Assembly: GCA_028820845.1 (NCBI GenBank)
Contig: JAPPII010000118.1
Coordinates: 1 to 64,000 of the forward strand
Origin: Candidatus Poribacteria bacterium
Lineage (GTDB): Bacteria; Poribacteria; WGA-4E; WGA-3G
DNA: 64,000 nucleotides
Direction of reading: 5' to 3'
Part shown: in pieces, positions 32,923 to 42,538 of the stretch
Layout of the letters: each line of letters opens with the position of its first letter
How positions within the stretch are numbered: position 1 is the stretch's first letter
The notes under the pieces: generated by a model
Told to the model about the DNA's origin: nothing
Database searches by the model: none
What the model saw: only the letters and a program-made list of their open reading frames with translations
Position numbers and translations under genes: made by a program

Positions 32923-32945
32923 GGGGTAGGCACAAGACCTACCCC
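32923..32945. terminator. Hairpin between convergent genes
   Basis: GGGGTAGG, a 7-nt loop CACAAGA, CCTACCCC. It lies 22 bases past the stop of the hydroxyacid dehydrogenase and 38 bases beyond the stop of the convergent reductase. No T-run on either side. It resembles the GTAGGGG palindrome at 9691-9719, so it may be a dispersed element used as a bidirectional barrier. Confidence 0.5.
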
Positions 32946-32983
32946 TACAGATTCTACACAGATGTCGTTATAGATTACTATAA

Positions 32984-33997
32984 TCAAGAACTCGGGTCAG
33001 CGATCTTGACGAGTTGTTTTCCTATGTTTCCCCCTTTTAGCATGCTAATAAACGCTGCAGGGGCATTTTCAATGCCACCTTCCTCGATCGTTTCATGGTA
33101 TTTCAACTTGCCCTGCCGCAGCCATTCTGCCATCTCAACGAGTGCCTCTGCATGCTGGTCAGCGAATTCAGAGACGAGGAAGCCTTCGATGCGGGCGCGC
33201 TTGGTAATCATAAACCAGAGGAAACGGGGTCCCATCTCTGGTTTCTCTAAGTTATATTGCGAAATTTGTCCACAGATAACGACCCGTCCTTTGATTCTTA
33301 AATTCGGGAAGACGGCATCTGTAATGCTACCGCCAACATTGTCAAAATAGACATCAATACCATCAGGCAGCAGCCTCTGAAGTTCATCGTTATAATCGTC
33401 AATTTCTTTATAATTAAAAGCCTCATCAAAACCGAGTTCATCAACAATATACGCGACCTTTTCATCAGTTCCAGCGGAACCGACGACCCGGCAGCCTTTA
33501 ATCTTCGCAATTTGTCCGACGACAGAACCGACGGCACCGGCAGCACCAGAGACAAAGACGGTTTCACGCGCTTGAAGTTTCCCAACCTTCAGCAAGCCAA
33601 AATAGGCTGTTAAACCCGGCATACCGAGAATCCCTGCACCTGTAGAGATAGGGGCAATTGCCGGATCAATTTTTCGCAGTCCATCGCCAGCAGCGACACC
33701 GTGTTCCTGCCAACCGATACCGGCGTTGACGATATCACCAATCTCAAAATTCGGATGTTTTGTCTCAATCACTTCGGCGATGACGCTACCGACCATGACT
33801 TCATCAATCTCAACGTTAGCGGCATAAGACTTCGCAGCATTAATCCGTCCGCGCATATATGGGTCAACGGAGAGATAGATGGTTTTTACTAATACCTCTC
33901 CGTCTTTAGGTGTTGGAATTGGCACCTCAACCAAGTTGAAATCTGACGCTTTCGGATACCCTACGGGCCGAGAGGCGAGGGTAATTTGACGATTCAT
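32984..33997 (-). CDS. NADP-dependent medium-chain reductase (prostaglandin reductase/CurA type)
   Basis: 337 residues. It lacks the zinc-binding cysteines and has the quinone-oxidoreductase-type signature YLSVDPYMRGR near the N-terminus, AGAVGSVVGQIAKIKGCRV as the nucleotide-binding loop, and DVYFDNVGG followed by GRVVICGQIS. These mark the leukotriene B4 dehydrogenase/2-alkenal reductase family. It probably reduces alpha,beta-unsaturated carbonyl compounds with NADPH. It heads a minus-strand run with a dioxygenase, a zinc dehydrogenase and an acyl-CoA ligase, compatible with degradation of an unusual organic acid or alcohol. Confidence 0.88.
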   Translation of the reverse strand: MNRQITLASRPVGYPKASDFNLVEVPIPTPKDGEVLVKTIYLSVDPYMRGRINAAKSYAANVEIDEVMVGSVIAEVIETKHPNFEIGDIVNAGIGWQEHGVAAGDGLRKIDPAIAPISTGAGILGMPGLTAYFGLLKVGKLQARETVFVSGAAGAVGSVVGQIAKIKGCRVVGSAGTDEKVAYIVDELGFDEAFNYKEIDDYNDELQRLLPDGIDVYFDNVGGSITDAVFPNLRIKGRVVICGQISQYNLEKPEMGPRFLWFMITKRARIEGFLVSEFADQHAEALVEMAEWLRQGKLKYHETIEEGGIENAPAAFISMLKGGNIGKQLVKIADPSS

Positions 33998-34023
33998 TTA
34001 TCGTTTCTCCTTACGAATAATAA

Positions 34024-34749
34024 TTAAGACCTTTTATTGAACTGAACGGGGTCTTTGCCGTGAATGACGATGAGCTCATGTCGTGGTGCATCCCAATCAA
34101 AAACCTTAACGATAGGCAAAATAACGCGGACAGCCAAGCCGATACGCCGTTTGGCGGAGCGGTTCGCCTCTGAGTGATGTAGCGTCCGTTCATTGAAAAG
34201 GACGAACTCACCGGGTTGCATCTCTAAGTTGACAACATCGGTTGTATCAACGAAACCGAGGTCACCCATTTGTCCGAATGCCATGTCTGAAGTCGCTTTG
34301 ACGTGCGGTATCACTTTGCGATGTGAACCCGGAACGATCTGGAGGCAGCTATTTTCCAAGGTCGCCGAATCCACAGCAATCCACGCCGAAATAATAATCG
34401 GCGGTTCAAGGGGCCAGTAGTTGAAATCTTGATGCCACGGAATCTCCTTCGCCCCCGGCTCCTTAATGAAAAAGTTCGTCCGCCAGAGCAGGAGATCGGG
34501 ACCGTAGAGAGACACCATTCGTTTGACGATAGACGGATGCGTGGCAAGATTGTGAATTAGCGGGGAATCAAGGTGGCGGTTATGCCCAAACTGTTGGTGA
34601 TCCGGCGGCGCGGTCTCAAGGATCTTCTCGATTTCCGAGTGCATCTTGAACATCTCTTCCGAACTACAGAGTTTGTAAGGACCGAGATAACCGTGCCGCC
34701 AAAATTGTTCCCTTTCTTTGTTGCTTAACGTGTGGTTCCCATTTTGCAT
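34024..34749 (-). CDS. Phytanoyl-CoA dioxygenase family (PhyH) oxygenase
   Basis: 241 residues, Fe(II)/2-oxoglutarate-dependent double-stranded beta-helix. IPWHQDFNYWP gives the HxD iron ligands, ERTLHHSEANRS the distal His, and RRIGLAVRVI an arginine that usually binds 2-oxoglutarate. The family hydroxylates lipids, osmolytes or natural products. Its substrate is unknown. A second, clearly different PhyH protein lies at 42539-43264. It is 26 nt from the reductase gene and likely co-transcribed. Confidence 0.88.
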   Translation of the reverse strand: MQNGNHTLSNKEREQFWRHGYLGPYKLCSSEEMFKMHSEIEKILETAPPDHQQFGHNRHLDSPLIHNLATHPSIVKRMVSLYGPDLLLWRTNFFIKEPGAKEIPWHQDFNYWPLEPPIIISAWIAVDSATLENSCLQIVPGSHRKVIPHVKATSDMAFGQMGDLGFVDTTDVVNLEMQPGEFVLFNERTLHHSEANRSAKRRIGLAVRVILPIVKVFDWDAPRHELIVIHGKDPVQFNKRS

Positions 34750-34797
34750 TGTGTAAAAAATCCTTTTTTATCGCTGCCTGCTATTTCGCTGAGGACG

Positions 34798-35835
34798 CTA
34801 CTCCTGACAGACATGCACCTTAACGGCTCCAGATGTCTTATCAGCGGACACGCGAAACGCTTCGCTAATCTCCTCAAGCGGATAATAGTGCGTCACGAGT
34901 TTTGTGGCATCGACCCTGCCGGAATCTATCAACTCAATCGCCGCTTCAAAGTCGGTTTCCATACCGCTATAACCGTAGCAGTTAGAACCTGTGACGAAGG
35001 CTTCCGACCAGACGACACGGGAGAGATCTACCTCAAGGGGTTTGTAATATCCGGCGACAAGGACAACGGCACCCTGCTTCCGAACGATAGTCATAGCGGC
35101 ATTGAAGTTCTCCGCACCACCCACCGTTTCGATCACAGCATCAAAACCGATACCGTTCGTGACATCCTTGACGTATTCCGAGACATTGATGTCACTAATA
35201 TTGACGACATGATCCGCCCCAAGTTGCTTTGCCAATTCTGCCTGTTGTTCGTACTTAACAGTGATGAGTGTCTCCTTAACGCCCGCTGCAACGGCATCCG
35301 CCAAAGCGAATTGACCGATAGTACCACCGCCGATAATCGCCACTGTGTCTCTGAAATTGGCACCTGTCCGCGCCACAGCACGGTGTGAAACAGCCAACGG
35401 TTCGACGAGTGCTCCCTGCTCAAACGTCATGTCCTTCGGTAATTTGAATAACCCCGACTGGTGCGTCGAAGTGTATTCAGCGAATCCACCGTGCATACTC
35501 GGAGAGATGCCGCCCCTATTGAAACAGAGATTGTACTGCCCCGTCTCACAATACCTACACGTCCCACAGTGCGAGAAACATTCCACAGCCACCTTGTCCC
35601 CAATCTCAAACTTTGTTACACCTGCACCGAGAGCTGTGACAACACCACACGTCTCATGTCCTGCAGCGTATTCATGGGACTGTCCCCAATGCCCGAAATA
35701 ACTGTGCAGATCGCTTCCACAGATACCGGTCTGCTTCGTGTCAACGAGCACAAAGCCTGGAGGCGGTTCGTTTCGCTCAACCTCTCGAATCGCAATCTGT
35801 TCAATGCCTGTGTAGATAGCAGCTTTCATTTTCAT
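34798..35835 (-). CDS. Zinc-dependent medium-chain alcohol/polyol dehydrogenase
   Basis: 345 residues from the ATG at 35835 (AGGAG 7 nt upstream); the frame extends upstream into the preceding gene. Catalytic zinc ligands GICGSDLHSYFG and GHETCG, structural zinc cysteines (HCGTCRYCETGQYNLC), and Rossmann loop VAIIGGGTIGQFALADA are all present. It oxidises a secondary alcohol or polyol with NAD(P), threonine-dehydrogenase/sorbitol-dehydrogenase branch. Its start codon overlaps the stop of the acyl-CoA ligase gene by 4 nt, indicating translational coupling. Confidence 0.9.
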   Translation of the reverse strand: MKMKAAIYTGIEQIAIREVERNEPPPGFVLVDTKQTGICGSDLHSYFGHWGQSHEYAAGHETCGVVTALGAGVTKFEIGDKVAVECFSHCGTCRYCETGQYNLCFNRGGISPSMHGGFAEYTSTHQSGLFKLPKDMTFEQGALVEPLAVSHRAVARTGANFRDTVAIIGGGTIGQFALADAVAAGVKETLITVKYEQQAELAKQLGADHVVNISDINVSEYVKDVTNGIGFDAVIETVGGAENFNAAMTIVRKQGAVVLVAGYYKPLEVDLSRVVWSEAFVTGSNCYGYSGMETDFEAAIELIDSGRVDATKLVTHYYPLEEISEAFRVSADKTSGAVKVHVCQE

Positions 35836-37619
35836 GAGATGTCTCCTTTCGGTTCCGAGGTGTCGGAATCTTTGGCTACCCATTTACCATTGGATAGAAA
35901 CATTTCCCTTTCTTCAAGCAAGTTTTGGCTTGCAAGCCGCTCCAAAAGGGCACGTTTATCGGACTTTCCAACGCTTGTTTTCGGGATTTCATCAATAAAA
36001 ACAAATTGGTCAGGAATCCAGAACTTAGGGAATTCTGAGGTGAGATGTTGTATGAGGGCACCCGCGAGGTCCGTATCGGTGCGGTTAGAAACCGCACCTA
36101 CCGGTTTAAGGGTATCGGTGCGGTTAGAAACCACACCTACCGGTTTAAGGGTATCGGTGCGGTTAGAAACCGCACCTATCGGTGTGAGGACAACAACAGC
36201 GATTGGACGTTCCCCCCATTTTTCATCAGGAACACCAACTACCGCCGCCTCAAGTACCTGTGGATGTCGCAATAGCACTGTCTCTAAGGCAATACTCGAA
36301 ATAGACTCTCCACCGCTACGAATCAACGCCTTCGCGCGGTCCACAATTTGCATATACCCTTCAGGGTCAATCGTCGCAAGATCACCTGTCCGCAACCACC
36401 CATCGGCAGTGAAATATTCCCTTGTCGGTTCACTCTTATAGTAGCGACTCGCTGTCCACGGACTCCGTACCTGAACCTCCCCAACCGTCTCACCATCCCA
36501 AGGGAGTTCAGTGAAATGGGTAGGTGTTCCAGACGTGAGCCGAAGTTCAACGCCCGGTACGGGTCTTCCCTGTTTTGCCTTAACGCGCCACTTTTCAACG
36601 TCTGAAAGTCCTTGATGTGCGCTGCGCAATTTCGAGAACGTCCCAGTCGGAGACATTTCAGTCATTCCCCACGCATGGCACACCTCAACACCGAGATCGG
36701 CTTCATAAGCTTCAATGAGTGTAGGTGACATCGCTTCGCCACCGACTATCAATCGCCGAAACGACGAAAGTTCCTGTCGCCTTTTCCGTAATTCCGGGTA
36801 AGCCGCTGCCCAAACCGTCGGCACCCCTGCAGCGACAGTAACCCCGTTTTCAGCAATAACATCTGCAAGGCATGTAGGTTTCGGTCCCGGCAATACCATA
36901 TCAGCACCAGCGAACATACAAGCGTAAGGCAAACCCCATGCCATAGCATGGAACATCGGCACAAGCGGCAGCACGACATCCATCTCCGTTAATCCGAAGA
37001 CATCAGCTTGATTGACCGCCAAAGTGTGGAGAAACATAGAACGATGTGTGTAAAGAACACCACGAGGCTCTCCTTGCGTCCCACTGGTGTAGCAGAGCCC
37101 CATTGCCCAGTTCTCATCCCGGATGTCATAAGTATATGCCTCTTCAGCTTCACGGAGCAGCTTTTCATAAAGCGCGCCAGTATTCGTAGACATTAGATCG
37201 AAATGGACAACACGTTTACAAGTAATCCTATCCCGAAGTTCTTCAAATCGTTCAGCAAATGCCCCTTCGACAAAGATGAGTTTGTCCTCGGCTTCGTGAA
37301 CAATCTTGGCTAACTGTGCAGCGGAGAGGCGAAGGTTGAGTGGGTGGAGTACAGCACCGATACACGGAATGGCATAGTAGAGTTCCAGGTGTTGATAGGT
37401 ATTAGAAGCATAAGTCGCAACCCTATCGCCGCGCTGAACCCCTAATTCCGTGATGGCGTTTGCGAGCCGTTTCACACGTTCATATAGCGCAGTATAGGTA
37501 TAACGATGCACATCGGAATTAGGCAGCAACGTTTGGACACACTTATCACCATGAATTCGGTGCGCATGCTCTAAAATCTGCGCGAGCGTCAATGGATAGT
37601 TCATCATCAAGCCGTGCAT
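35832..37619 (-). CDS. Acyl-CoA synthetase (AMP-forming) with in-frame palindromic repeat insert
   Basis: 595 residues. AMP-binding motif YTSGTQGEPRGVLYTHRS, then AWGMTEMSPTG, GWLRTGDLATIDPEGYMQIV and the C-terminal PKTSVGKSDKRAL with the catalytic lysine: a complete fatty-acid or medium-chain acyl-CoA ligase. Between IAVVVLTP (about residue 475) and ALIQHL, roughly 39 extra residues appear as three near-identical 13-residue units with core VGAVSNRTDTLKP. They are encoded by the 39-bp tandem repeat at 36073-36189. The insert lies in the mobile C-terminal domain, on a surface loop between conserved strands, so activity may be retained. Confidence 0.9.
   Translation of the reverse strand: MHGLMMNYPLTLAQILEHAHRIHGDKCVQTLLPNSDVHRYTYTALYERVKRLANAITELGVQRGDRVATYASNTYQHLELYYAIPCIGAVLHPLNLRLSAAQLAKIVHEAEDKLIFVEGAFAERFEELRDRITCKRVVHFDLMSTNTGALYEKLLREAEEAYTYDIRDENWAMGLCYTSGTQGEPRGVLYTHRSMFLHTLAVNQADVFGLTEMDVVLPLVPMFHAMAWGLPYACMFAGADMVLPGPKPTCLADVIAENGVTVAAGVPTVWAAAYPELRKRRQELSSFRRLIVGGEAMSPTLIEAYEADLGVEVCHAWGMTEMSPTGTFSKLRSAHQGLSDVEKWRVKAKQGRPVPGVELRLTSGTPTHFTELPWDGETVGEVQVRSPWTASRYYKSEPTREYFTADGWLRTGDLATIDPEGYMQIVDRAKALIRSGGESISSIALETVLLRHPQVLEAAVVGVPDEKWGERPIAVVVLTPIGAVSNRTDTLKPVGVVSNRTDTLKPVGAVSNRTDTDLAGALIQHLTSEFPKFWIPDQFVFIDEIPKTSVGKSDKRALLERLASQNLLEEREMFLSNGKWVAKDSDTSEPKGDIS
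36073..36189. repeat. Three tandem 39-bp palindromic units inside a coding sequence
   Basis: Units at 36073-36111, 36112-36150 and 36151-36189. Each contains the perfect or near-perfect hairpin GGTGCGGTT-AGA-AACCGCACC and CTACCGG, the same core found in the 136-bp MITE-like elements. Units 1 and 2 differ at one base in the stem (CCGCACC against CCACACC); unit 3 differs near its end. Because 39 is divisible by three, the ligase frame stays open. Confidence 0.95.
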
Positions 37620-37911
37620 GCTTTACAACAACTCGGTTTTTTCGTTTTTGGCAGTGGAAAAAGTCATTCCGACGTATATCATCAACGGGTAACAATCAAA
37701 CGCTACTCAAAAATCATTACAGTTCCAATCATTTTAGCACAAAAGCAGACTTTGTGGTGAAAAAACTAAATATTCTATATCCAGTCATTTTAATTTGCAT
37801 TTTATAAAAAAAATAATAGATAATTAAAGTATATTGTAAGCCAAAACCTATTTGGAAACTTCATATTTCCGCACCATATTCTTTATACGACCAGATACAA
37901 AAAGGAACCTT
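37620..37911. other. AT-rich intergenic region without a gene
   Basis: Divergent spacer between the acyl-CoA ligase and the TonB-dependent receptor. It becomes strongly AT-rich from about 37740. It must hold promoters for both directions, but no single -10/-35 pair stands out. No repeat or RNA gene seen. Confidence 0.5.
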
Positions 37912-40707
37912 ATGTCAATTTCAGACAACAAACGGTATTTCTGGAGTCTCGTTGCCATTTTATTCGGCATCGTATCAGTAATACCAACAACCAGTGCCGA
38001 AACATTCGAGGTGCTCGTCCAAGATCAGAACGGAAATGCTATCCCTGAAGCAAAAATACAGATAGGCGATCAGGAACAGACCACTGACGAATCCGGAACT
38101 GCCGCGTTTAGTGACGTAATAAATGCCCAATCGCTAACCGTAATAGCGATTGGATTTTCGAGCAAACGGATTAATATCACTGCTGACCAAACCGAAGCTA
38201 CAGTAACACTTGCTCCCATCCAAACCATTGAATCCGTTGTGGTCGTAGGGACCCGCAGCATAGGGAGGAGAGCATTGCAAGCACCTGTTCCAATAGAGGT
38301 TGTCAACAGAGAGCAGCTCAGCCTTACAGGACAATCTGAAACGGGGCGCGTTCTGCAGATGCTGGTTCCTTCTTTCAACTTTCCAAGTTCAACAATCAGC
38401 GACGGGACTGACGCATTGAGACCTGCGACGCTGCGCGGTTTGGGACCCGATCAAGTGTTGGTATTAGTCAATGGCAAACGTCGGCACAAAAGTGCTTTGC
38501 TCCACGTAAATAGCTCCGTCGGTCGGGGGACCGCTGGAACCGACTTCAACGCTATTCCTGCTGCTGCTATTGAACGGATTGAAGTGCTTCGTGATGGTGC
38601 AGCTGCACAGTACGGATCCGATGCGATCGCCGGTGTTATCAACATTGTCTTAAAAGAGGATGTCAATACTGGGGACGCGAACATCTATTGGGGGGAAACC
38701 TACGAAGATGACGGGGACACGTGGATTGGAAATGGGAACTACGGCATGGAAGTCGGTGACTCCGGTTTTCTGAACCTAACAGTCGAATGGCGGGACCGGT
38801 ACCGCACAAACCGCGCCGGACTCACCGGAACGCGACAATACGATTGGATAGACGTAGATCAAGGCAGACCCCCCGACGCAACGCTTGAGGTAAAAGACGC
38901 AAATGGAAACGTAACTGGTGAAAAACCCGTCTGGTTTGATCCACGCGAATATCATTTTAATCGAAAAAATTTCCGGGTCGGGGATTCTGATGCCTCACAA
39001 AAAGTTGGGGTTTACAACTTTGGCTTACCGCTGACAGAAGGATTAGAATTATATGCATTTGGCAGCTATTCCACGCGCCAAAATAACAGTGCCGGGTTTT
39101 ATCGCAGAGCCAACCAAATAGAACGGACGGTGACCGAAATCTATCCCGACGGGTTTTTACCGGAAATTAACACCGATATTGGCGATACGTCGCTCGCTTT
39201 AGGGTTAGGATGGACCCATGAAGTGACAGATTTAAATGTCGATGTCAGCGTTAATCACGGGTTGAATACATTTGACTTTTTCGTTTCTAATTCTTTGAAC
39301 GCTTCCTATGGTGCCAGCAGCCCAACCGCCGCAGATGCTGGTGGATTCGGACTTACGCAAACAGCATTCAACCTGGACCTTACCTACCCGTTGCAGTACC
39401 AATCCTCTTTAGTTAACCTCGCCGGTGGGATCGAATTTCGTAGAGAAGGCTACAGTATCCACGCAGGTGAACCCCTTTCATGGATTAACGCAGGACTCGG
39501 CGCGCCGGGTGCCGCGGGTGGTATCCAGGTCTTCCCCGGATTTCGACCTGACAACGAAGTTGATGAAAGCAGAACTAACGTGGCTGGCTATGTAGATTTT
39601 GAATCCTATCTCAGTGGGCAACCCGGAACCGGACTGCTCGTTGGTGCAGCTGTGCGCGGTGAACAGTATAGTGATTTTGGTGCCACTGTCACAGGAAAAG
39701 CGACTGCTCGCTACGATCTGACGGAGCAGATTGCATTTCGTGCTGCTGGCAGTACAGGCTTTCGCGCACCTTTACTTCACCAACTCTATTTCAACAATAT
39801 CAGCACACAATTCAAGGCAGACAATAACAATGCCGATGGCGATGGGGACACAACGGAACTTCTACCTTTTGAGGTAGGGACATTTCGCAATGATAGTGAT
39901 GAGGCGCGTGCCCTCAATATTCCAGTGCTTAAAGAAGAAGCCTCAATCAATGTATCGGGTGGTATTGTCGCTAAACCAATTCGGAATCTATGGTTGACGC
40001 TTGATGCATTCCAGATTGATATTGACGACCGGATTGTTCTTAGCGGTAGTTTCACGGCTGATGCTGTTCCTGCCTTAGCACAAGCGGGAGCAAATCAAGC
40101 ACAAGTTTTCACGAACGTGGCACAAACCCGCACGCGCGGTGTTGATGTCGCTGCGGGCTACCTACACGCCTTTGACAACGAATCTCTCTTGAATCTCAAG
40201 GTCGCAGCGACTTGGACGGATACTGAAGTCATCGGTGATGTGCAAGCCCCTGGACCTATTCTAATCGGTTTTGAGGAGATTCTCTTTCCTGAACGTGAAC
40301 GTTCTATCATCGAGGAATGGCAACCGAACACACGCATCAATTTTACTGCGGATTATATCATCGGTGCTGTTAAGATTGGATCTGCTTTACGCTACTTCGG
40401 AAGCTACACCGTTCAAGAAGGCAGTGGAGAAAGTGCCCAGCGACAAACCTACAGCGGAAAATGGCTCACTGACATCCAAGGGGCATATCAACTCAATGAC
40501 GCTTTGGTGTTGACAGTGGGGATAAATAATTTCCTTAATCAGTTACCTGACCTGAACGAGGTTGGTCAAGCACGCGGCGGCACTTTAGTAGATAGTACAG
40601 GCACGGTCATTGCGGATTCGCCGGGGGTCTTCACGTATGATCGCAGGGCTGCGCCTTTTGGTTTCAATGGCGGATTTTACTATGCCAAGTTATCGTATAG
40701 TTTCTAA
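37912..40707 (+). CDS. TonB-dependent outer-membrane receptor
   Basis: 931 residues from the ATG at 37912 (AAGGAA upstream). Signal peptide LVAILFGIVSVIPTTSAE, then a carboxypeptidase-regulatory-like domain (FEVLVQDQNGNAIPEAKI), then the plug (VVVVGTRSIGRRALQAPVPI, LRGLGPDQVLVLVNGKRRH, IERIEVLRDGAAAQYGSDAI, AGVINIVLK) and a 22-strand-type barrel ending FYYAKLSYSF with the terminal Phe needed for outer-membrane insertion. It imports a ligand using TonB energy. It proves a diderm envelope. The substrate is unknown; a cytochrome and sugar-catabolic genes follow on the same strand. Confidence 0.93.
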   Translation: MSISDNKRYFWSLVAILFGIVSVIPTTSAETFEVLVQDQNGNAIPEAKIQIGDQEQTTDESGTAAFSDVINAQSLTVIAIGFSSKRINITADQTEATVTLAPIQTIESVVVVGTRSIGRRALQAPVPIEVVNREQLSLTGQSETGRVLQMLVPSFNFPSSTISDGTDALRPATLRGLGPDQVLVLVNGKRRHKSALLHVNSSVGRGTAGTDFNAIPAAAIERIEVLRDGAAAQYGSDAIAGVINIVLKEDVNTGDANIYWGETYEDDGDTWIGNGNYGMEVGDSGFLNLTVEWRDRYRTNRAGLTGTRQYDWIDVDQGRPPDATLEVKDANGNVTGEKPVWFDPREYHFNRKNFRVGDSDASQKVGVYNFGLPLTEGLELYAFGSYSTRQNNSAGFYRRANQIERTVTEIYPDGFLPEINTDIGDTSLALGLGWTHEVTDLNVDVSVNHGLNTFDFFVSNSLNASYGASSPTAADAGGFGLTQTAFNLDLTYPLQYQSSLVNLAGGIEFRREGYSIHAGEPLSWINAGLGAPGAAGGIQVFPGFRPDNEVDESRTNVAGYVDFESYLSGQPGTGLLVGAAVRGEQYSDFGATVTGKATARYDLTEQIAFRAAGSTGFRAPLLHQLYFNNISTQFKADNNNADGDGDTTELLPFEVGTFRNDSDEARALNIPVLKEEASINVSGGIVAKPIRNLWLTLDAFQIDIDDRIVLSGSFTADAVPALAQAGANQAQVFTNVAQTRTRGVDVAAGYLHAFDNESLLNLKVAATWTDTEVIGDVQAPGPILIGFEEILFPERERSIIEEWQPNTRINFTADYIIGAVKIGSALRYFGSYTVQEGSGESAQRQTYSGKWLTDIQGAYQLNDALVLTVGINNFLNQLPDLNEVGQARGGTLVDSTGTVIADSPGVFTYDRRAAPFGFNGGFYYAKLSYSF

Positions 40708-40756
40708 ACGCCAAAAACGCATGGCAATTTTCCAATCGCAGCTTCTCATATTTTTA

Positions 40757-40785
40757 TTGCAGCTACTTACAAGATGTGCTAAATT
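40757..40785 (+). promoter_or_regulatory. Possible sigma-70 promoter of the cytochrome c gene
   Basis: TTGCAG, 17 nt, TAAATT, about 45 bp before the ATG at 40832. The -10 is weak, so this is tentative. Confidence 0.35.
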
Positions 40786-40831
40786 GTAGCGAGATTTGCA
40801 CACAACTTGAACCTAAAGGAGAACTTATTGA

Positions 40832-41395
40832 ATGCCTCGAAATTTCTTAATCTTCTGCACAGCGGTGTTCCTTGTAGGTGCCGTTATTGCGCTGAACATC
40901 AACTCAGTCGAAAGCCAGAGTGATATGGTGCAGCGTGGAAAATATCTCGTGGATGGAGTGGGCGCGTGTGGACACTGCCACACACCCCGTGCGGGAGCCG
41001 AATATAATATGGATATGTATCTTGCCGGACACCCTGCGAATGCGCCTTATCCACGCTACAATTTCAGCATGATGCAACAAGGTATTTTTATCCTTACATC
41101 ACCTCAAATGAGCGCGTTCTCCGGTCCGTTCGGAACAAGTTTTGCCTCAAATCTGACACCTGACAACGAGACTGGATTGGGTGAATGGACAGAGGAAATG
41201 TTCATCGGAGCAATGCGGACAGGACACCATCAAGGCGATATGAACAATCGTCAGATCTTCCCACCGATGCCAACCAAACATTACGGTCAGATGAACGATG
41301 AGGATCTCAAGGCAATTTGGGCATATCTCAGGACTATTAAGTCTGTCAAAAACGAGGTGAGTCCTCCCTTGAACCAACGGGGTCGTCCGTATTAA
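40832..41395 (+). CDS. Secreted mono-heme cytochrome c
   Basis: 187 residues. Signal peptide (FLIFCTAVFLVGAVIALNI), one heme site CGHCH preceded by RGKYLVDGVGA, and a methionine ligand candidate in IFPPMPTKHY, ending in an amphipathic helix DLKAIWAYLRTIK: class I cytochrome c of the type found with alcohol and sugar dehydrogenases. AGGAG stands upstream of the ATG. Followed at 70 nt by the Gfo/Idh gene, so it may carry electrons for an oxidative catabolic step. Confidence 0.9.
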   Translation: MPRNFLIFCTAVFLVGAVIALNINSVESQSDMVQRGKYLVDGVGACGHCHTPRAGAEYNMDMYLAGHPANAPYPRYNFSMMQQGIFILTSPQMSAFSGPFGTSFASNLTPDNETGLGEWTEEMFIGAMRTGHHQGDMNNRQIFPPMPTKHYGQMNDEDLKAIWAYLRTIKSVKNEVSPPLNQRGRPY

Positions 41396-41464
41396 TTAGC
41401 CGTCAGCCCTCTTCGCGAACCGCGATACGCGATACGCGAACCGTTACATCAGGAGACACATTTT

Positions 41465-42535
41465 ATGACATCAGAAGAAAAATCAGTACGCATAGCAGTT
41501 GTCGGTATGGGTATCGGCAGACCCAATGGAGCTGCACTCGCCAGCAATCCGAGAGGCAACGTCGTCGCGCTCTGCGACCTCTTAGAAGATCGGATGAAAG
41601 ATTTCGCCAAAGACCTACCGGACAAAGTTAAATTCTACACAGATTATAAAGAGATGTGCCAAGATAGTGACATCGACGCGGTGTTTGTTGGAACACCGAA
41701 CCAGTGGCATGTCCCGATAGCATTAGAGGCAGTGCGGAATGGCAAACACGTCATGGTAACGAAACCTCTCGCTGATTCCGAAGAAGCAGCGCAACAACTG
41801 GTCACAGAAGCAGAGGCAGCAGGTGTCGTTAATATGATGTCGCTTTCCACGCGTTTTGGGAATGACAGCCAATATCTCGGCAACCTTGCACGCGACGACT
41901 ATTTTGGCGAACTCTATTACGCTCGGGCCCGGAGTGTTCGTCGTAATGGTATCCCGGCATGGAACCTTGGCTTCATTAAAAAGGGTGGCGGTGCGTTCCG
42001 GGATATGGGTGTCCACGTCCTTGACGCAGCGTGGTGGATTCTCGGACTGCCGAAACCGATCGCCGTACTCGGTGCTGCTGGTGCGAAGTTCGGGCCGCGC
42101 GGGCGAGGCTATTGGAACCGCAGTCAACCCCCAAAAGAGACCTACGAACAGTATGAGGCGGACGACTACGCCGGGGGTTTCATCACCTTTGAAAATGGAC
42201 TTGGCTTACAGGTTGAAAGTTTCTGGGCATCACACCAACCCGACGAGTTCCAAATTGAATTATTCGGAACGGATGCAGGCGCGACCCTAAAGCCATTGCG
42301 ACTTTTTCGGACAGACGCATCCGGCACATCTGAGGACATAAATGTTAGCCTACCACCCGGTAAATATCAGAAATCGTGGGATGCCATCGCAGATCACTTC
42401 ATTACGTGTATCTTAGACGACGTAAAGTGCAAGGCACCACTTCGCCACGGCTTGATTGTTCAGCAAATGATGGAAGGTTTGCTCAAAAGTGCTGAATCAG
42501 GACGTGAAGTTCAAATCGACGCATCTGAGGCTTAA
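41465..42535 (+). CDS. Gfo/Idh/MocA family oxidoreductase
   Basis: 356 residues. N-terminal Rossmann fold (AVVGMGIGRPNGAALASN), DAVFVGTPNQWHVPIALEA and KHVMVTKPLADS with the family lysine (usually EKP, here TKP), then GGGAFRDMGVHVLDAAWWIL, containing the catalytic-region Asp and His. These enzymes oxidise or epimerise sugars and inositols with NAD(P). It is 3 nt from the downstream PhyH gene, and together with the isomerase and RraA-like genes forms an operon that ends at 45002. Confidence 0.92.
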   Translation: MTSEEKSVRIAVVGMGIGRPNGAALASNPRGNVVALCDLLEDRMKDFAKDLPDKVKFYTDYKEMCQDSDIDAVFVGTPNQWHVPIALEAVRNGKHVMVTKPLADSEEAAQQLVTEAEAAGVVNMMSLSTRFGNDSQYLGNLARDDYFGELYYARARSVRRNGIPAWNLGFIKKGGGAFRDMGVHVLDAAWWILGLPKPIAVLGAAGAKFGPRGRGYWNRSQPPKETYEQYEADDYAGGFITFENGLGLQVESFWASHQPDEFQIELFGTDAGATLKPLRLFRTDASGTSEDINVSLPPGKYQKSWDAIADHFITCILDDVKCKAPLRHGLIVQQMMEGLLKSAESGREVQIDASEA

Positions 42536-42538
42536 AAA

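Noticed and set aside
34732-36441. Long plus-strand frames opposite the dehydrogenase and acyl-CoA ligase genes
   Set aside because: They are antisense shadows; the minus-strand proteins carry complete catalytic motifs.
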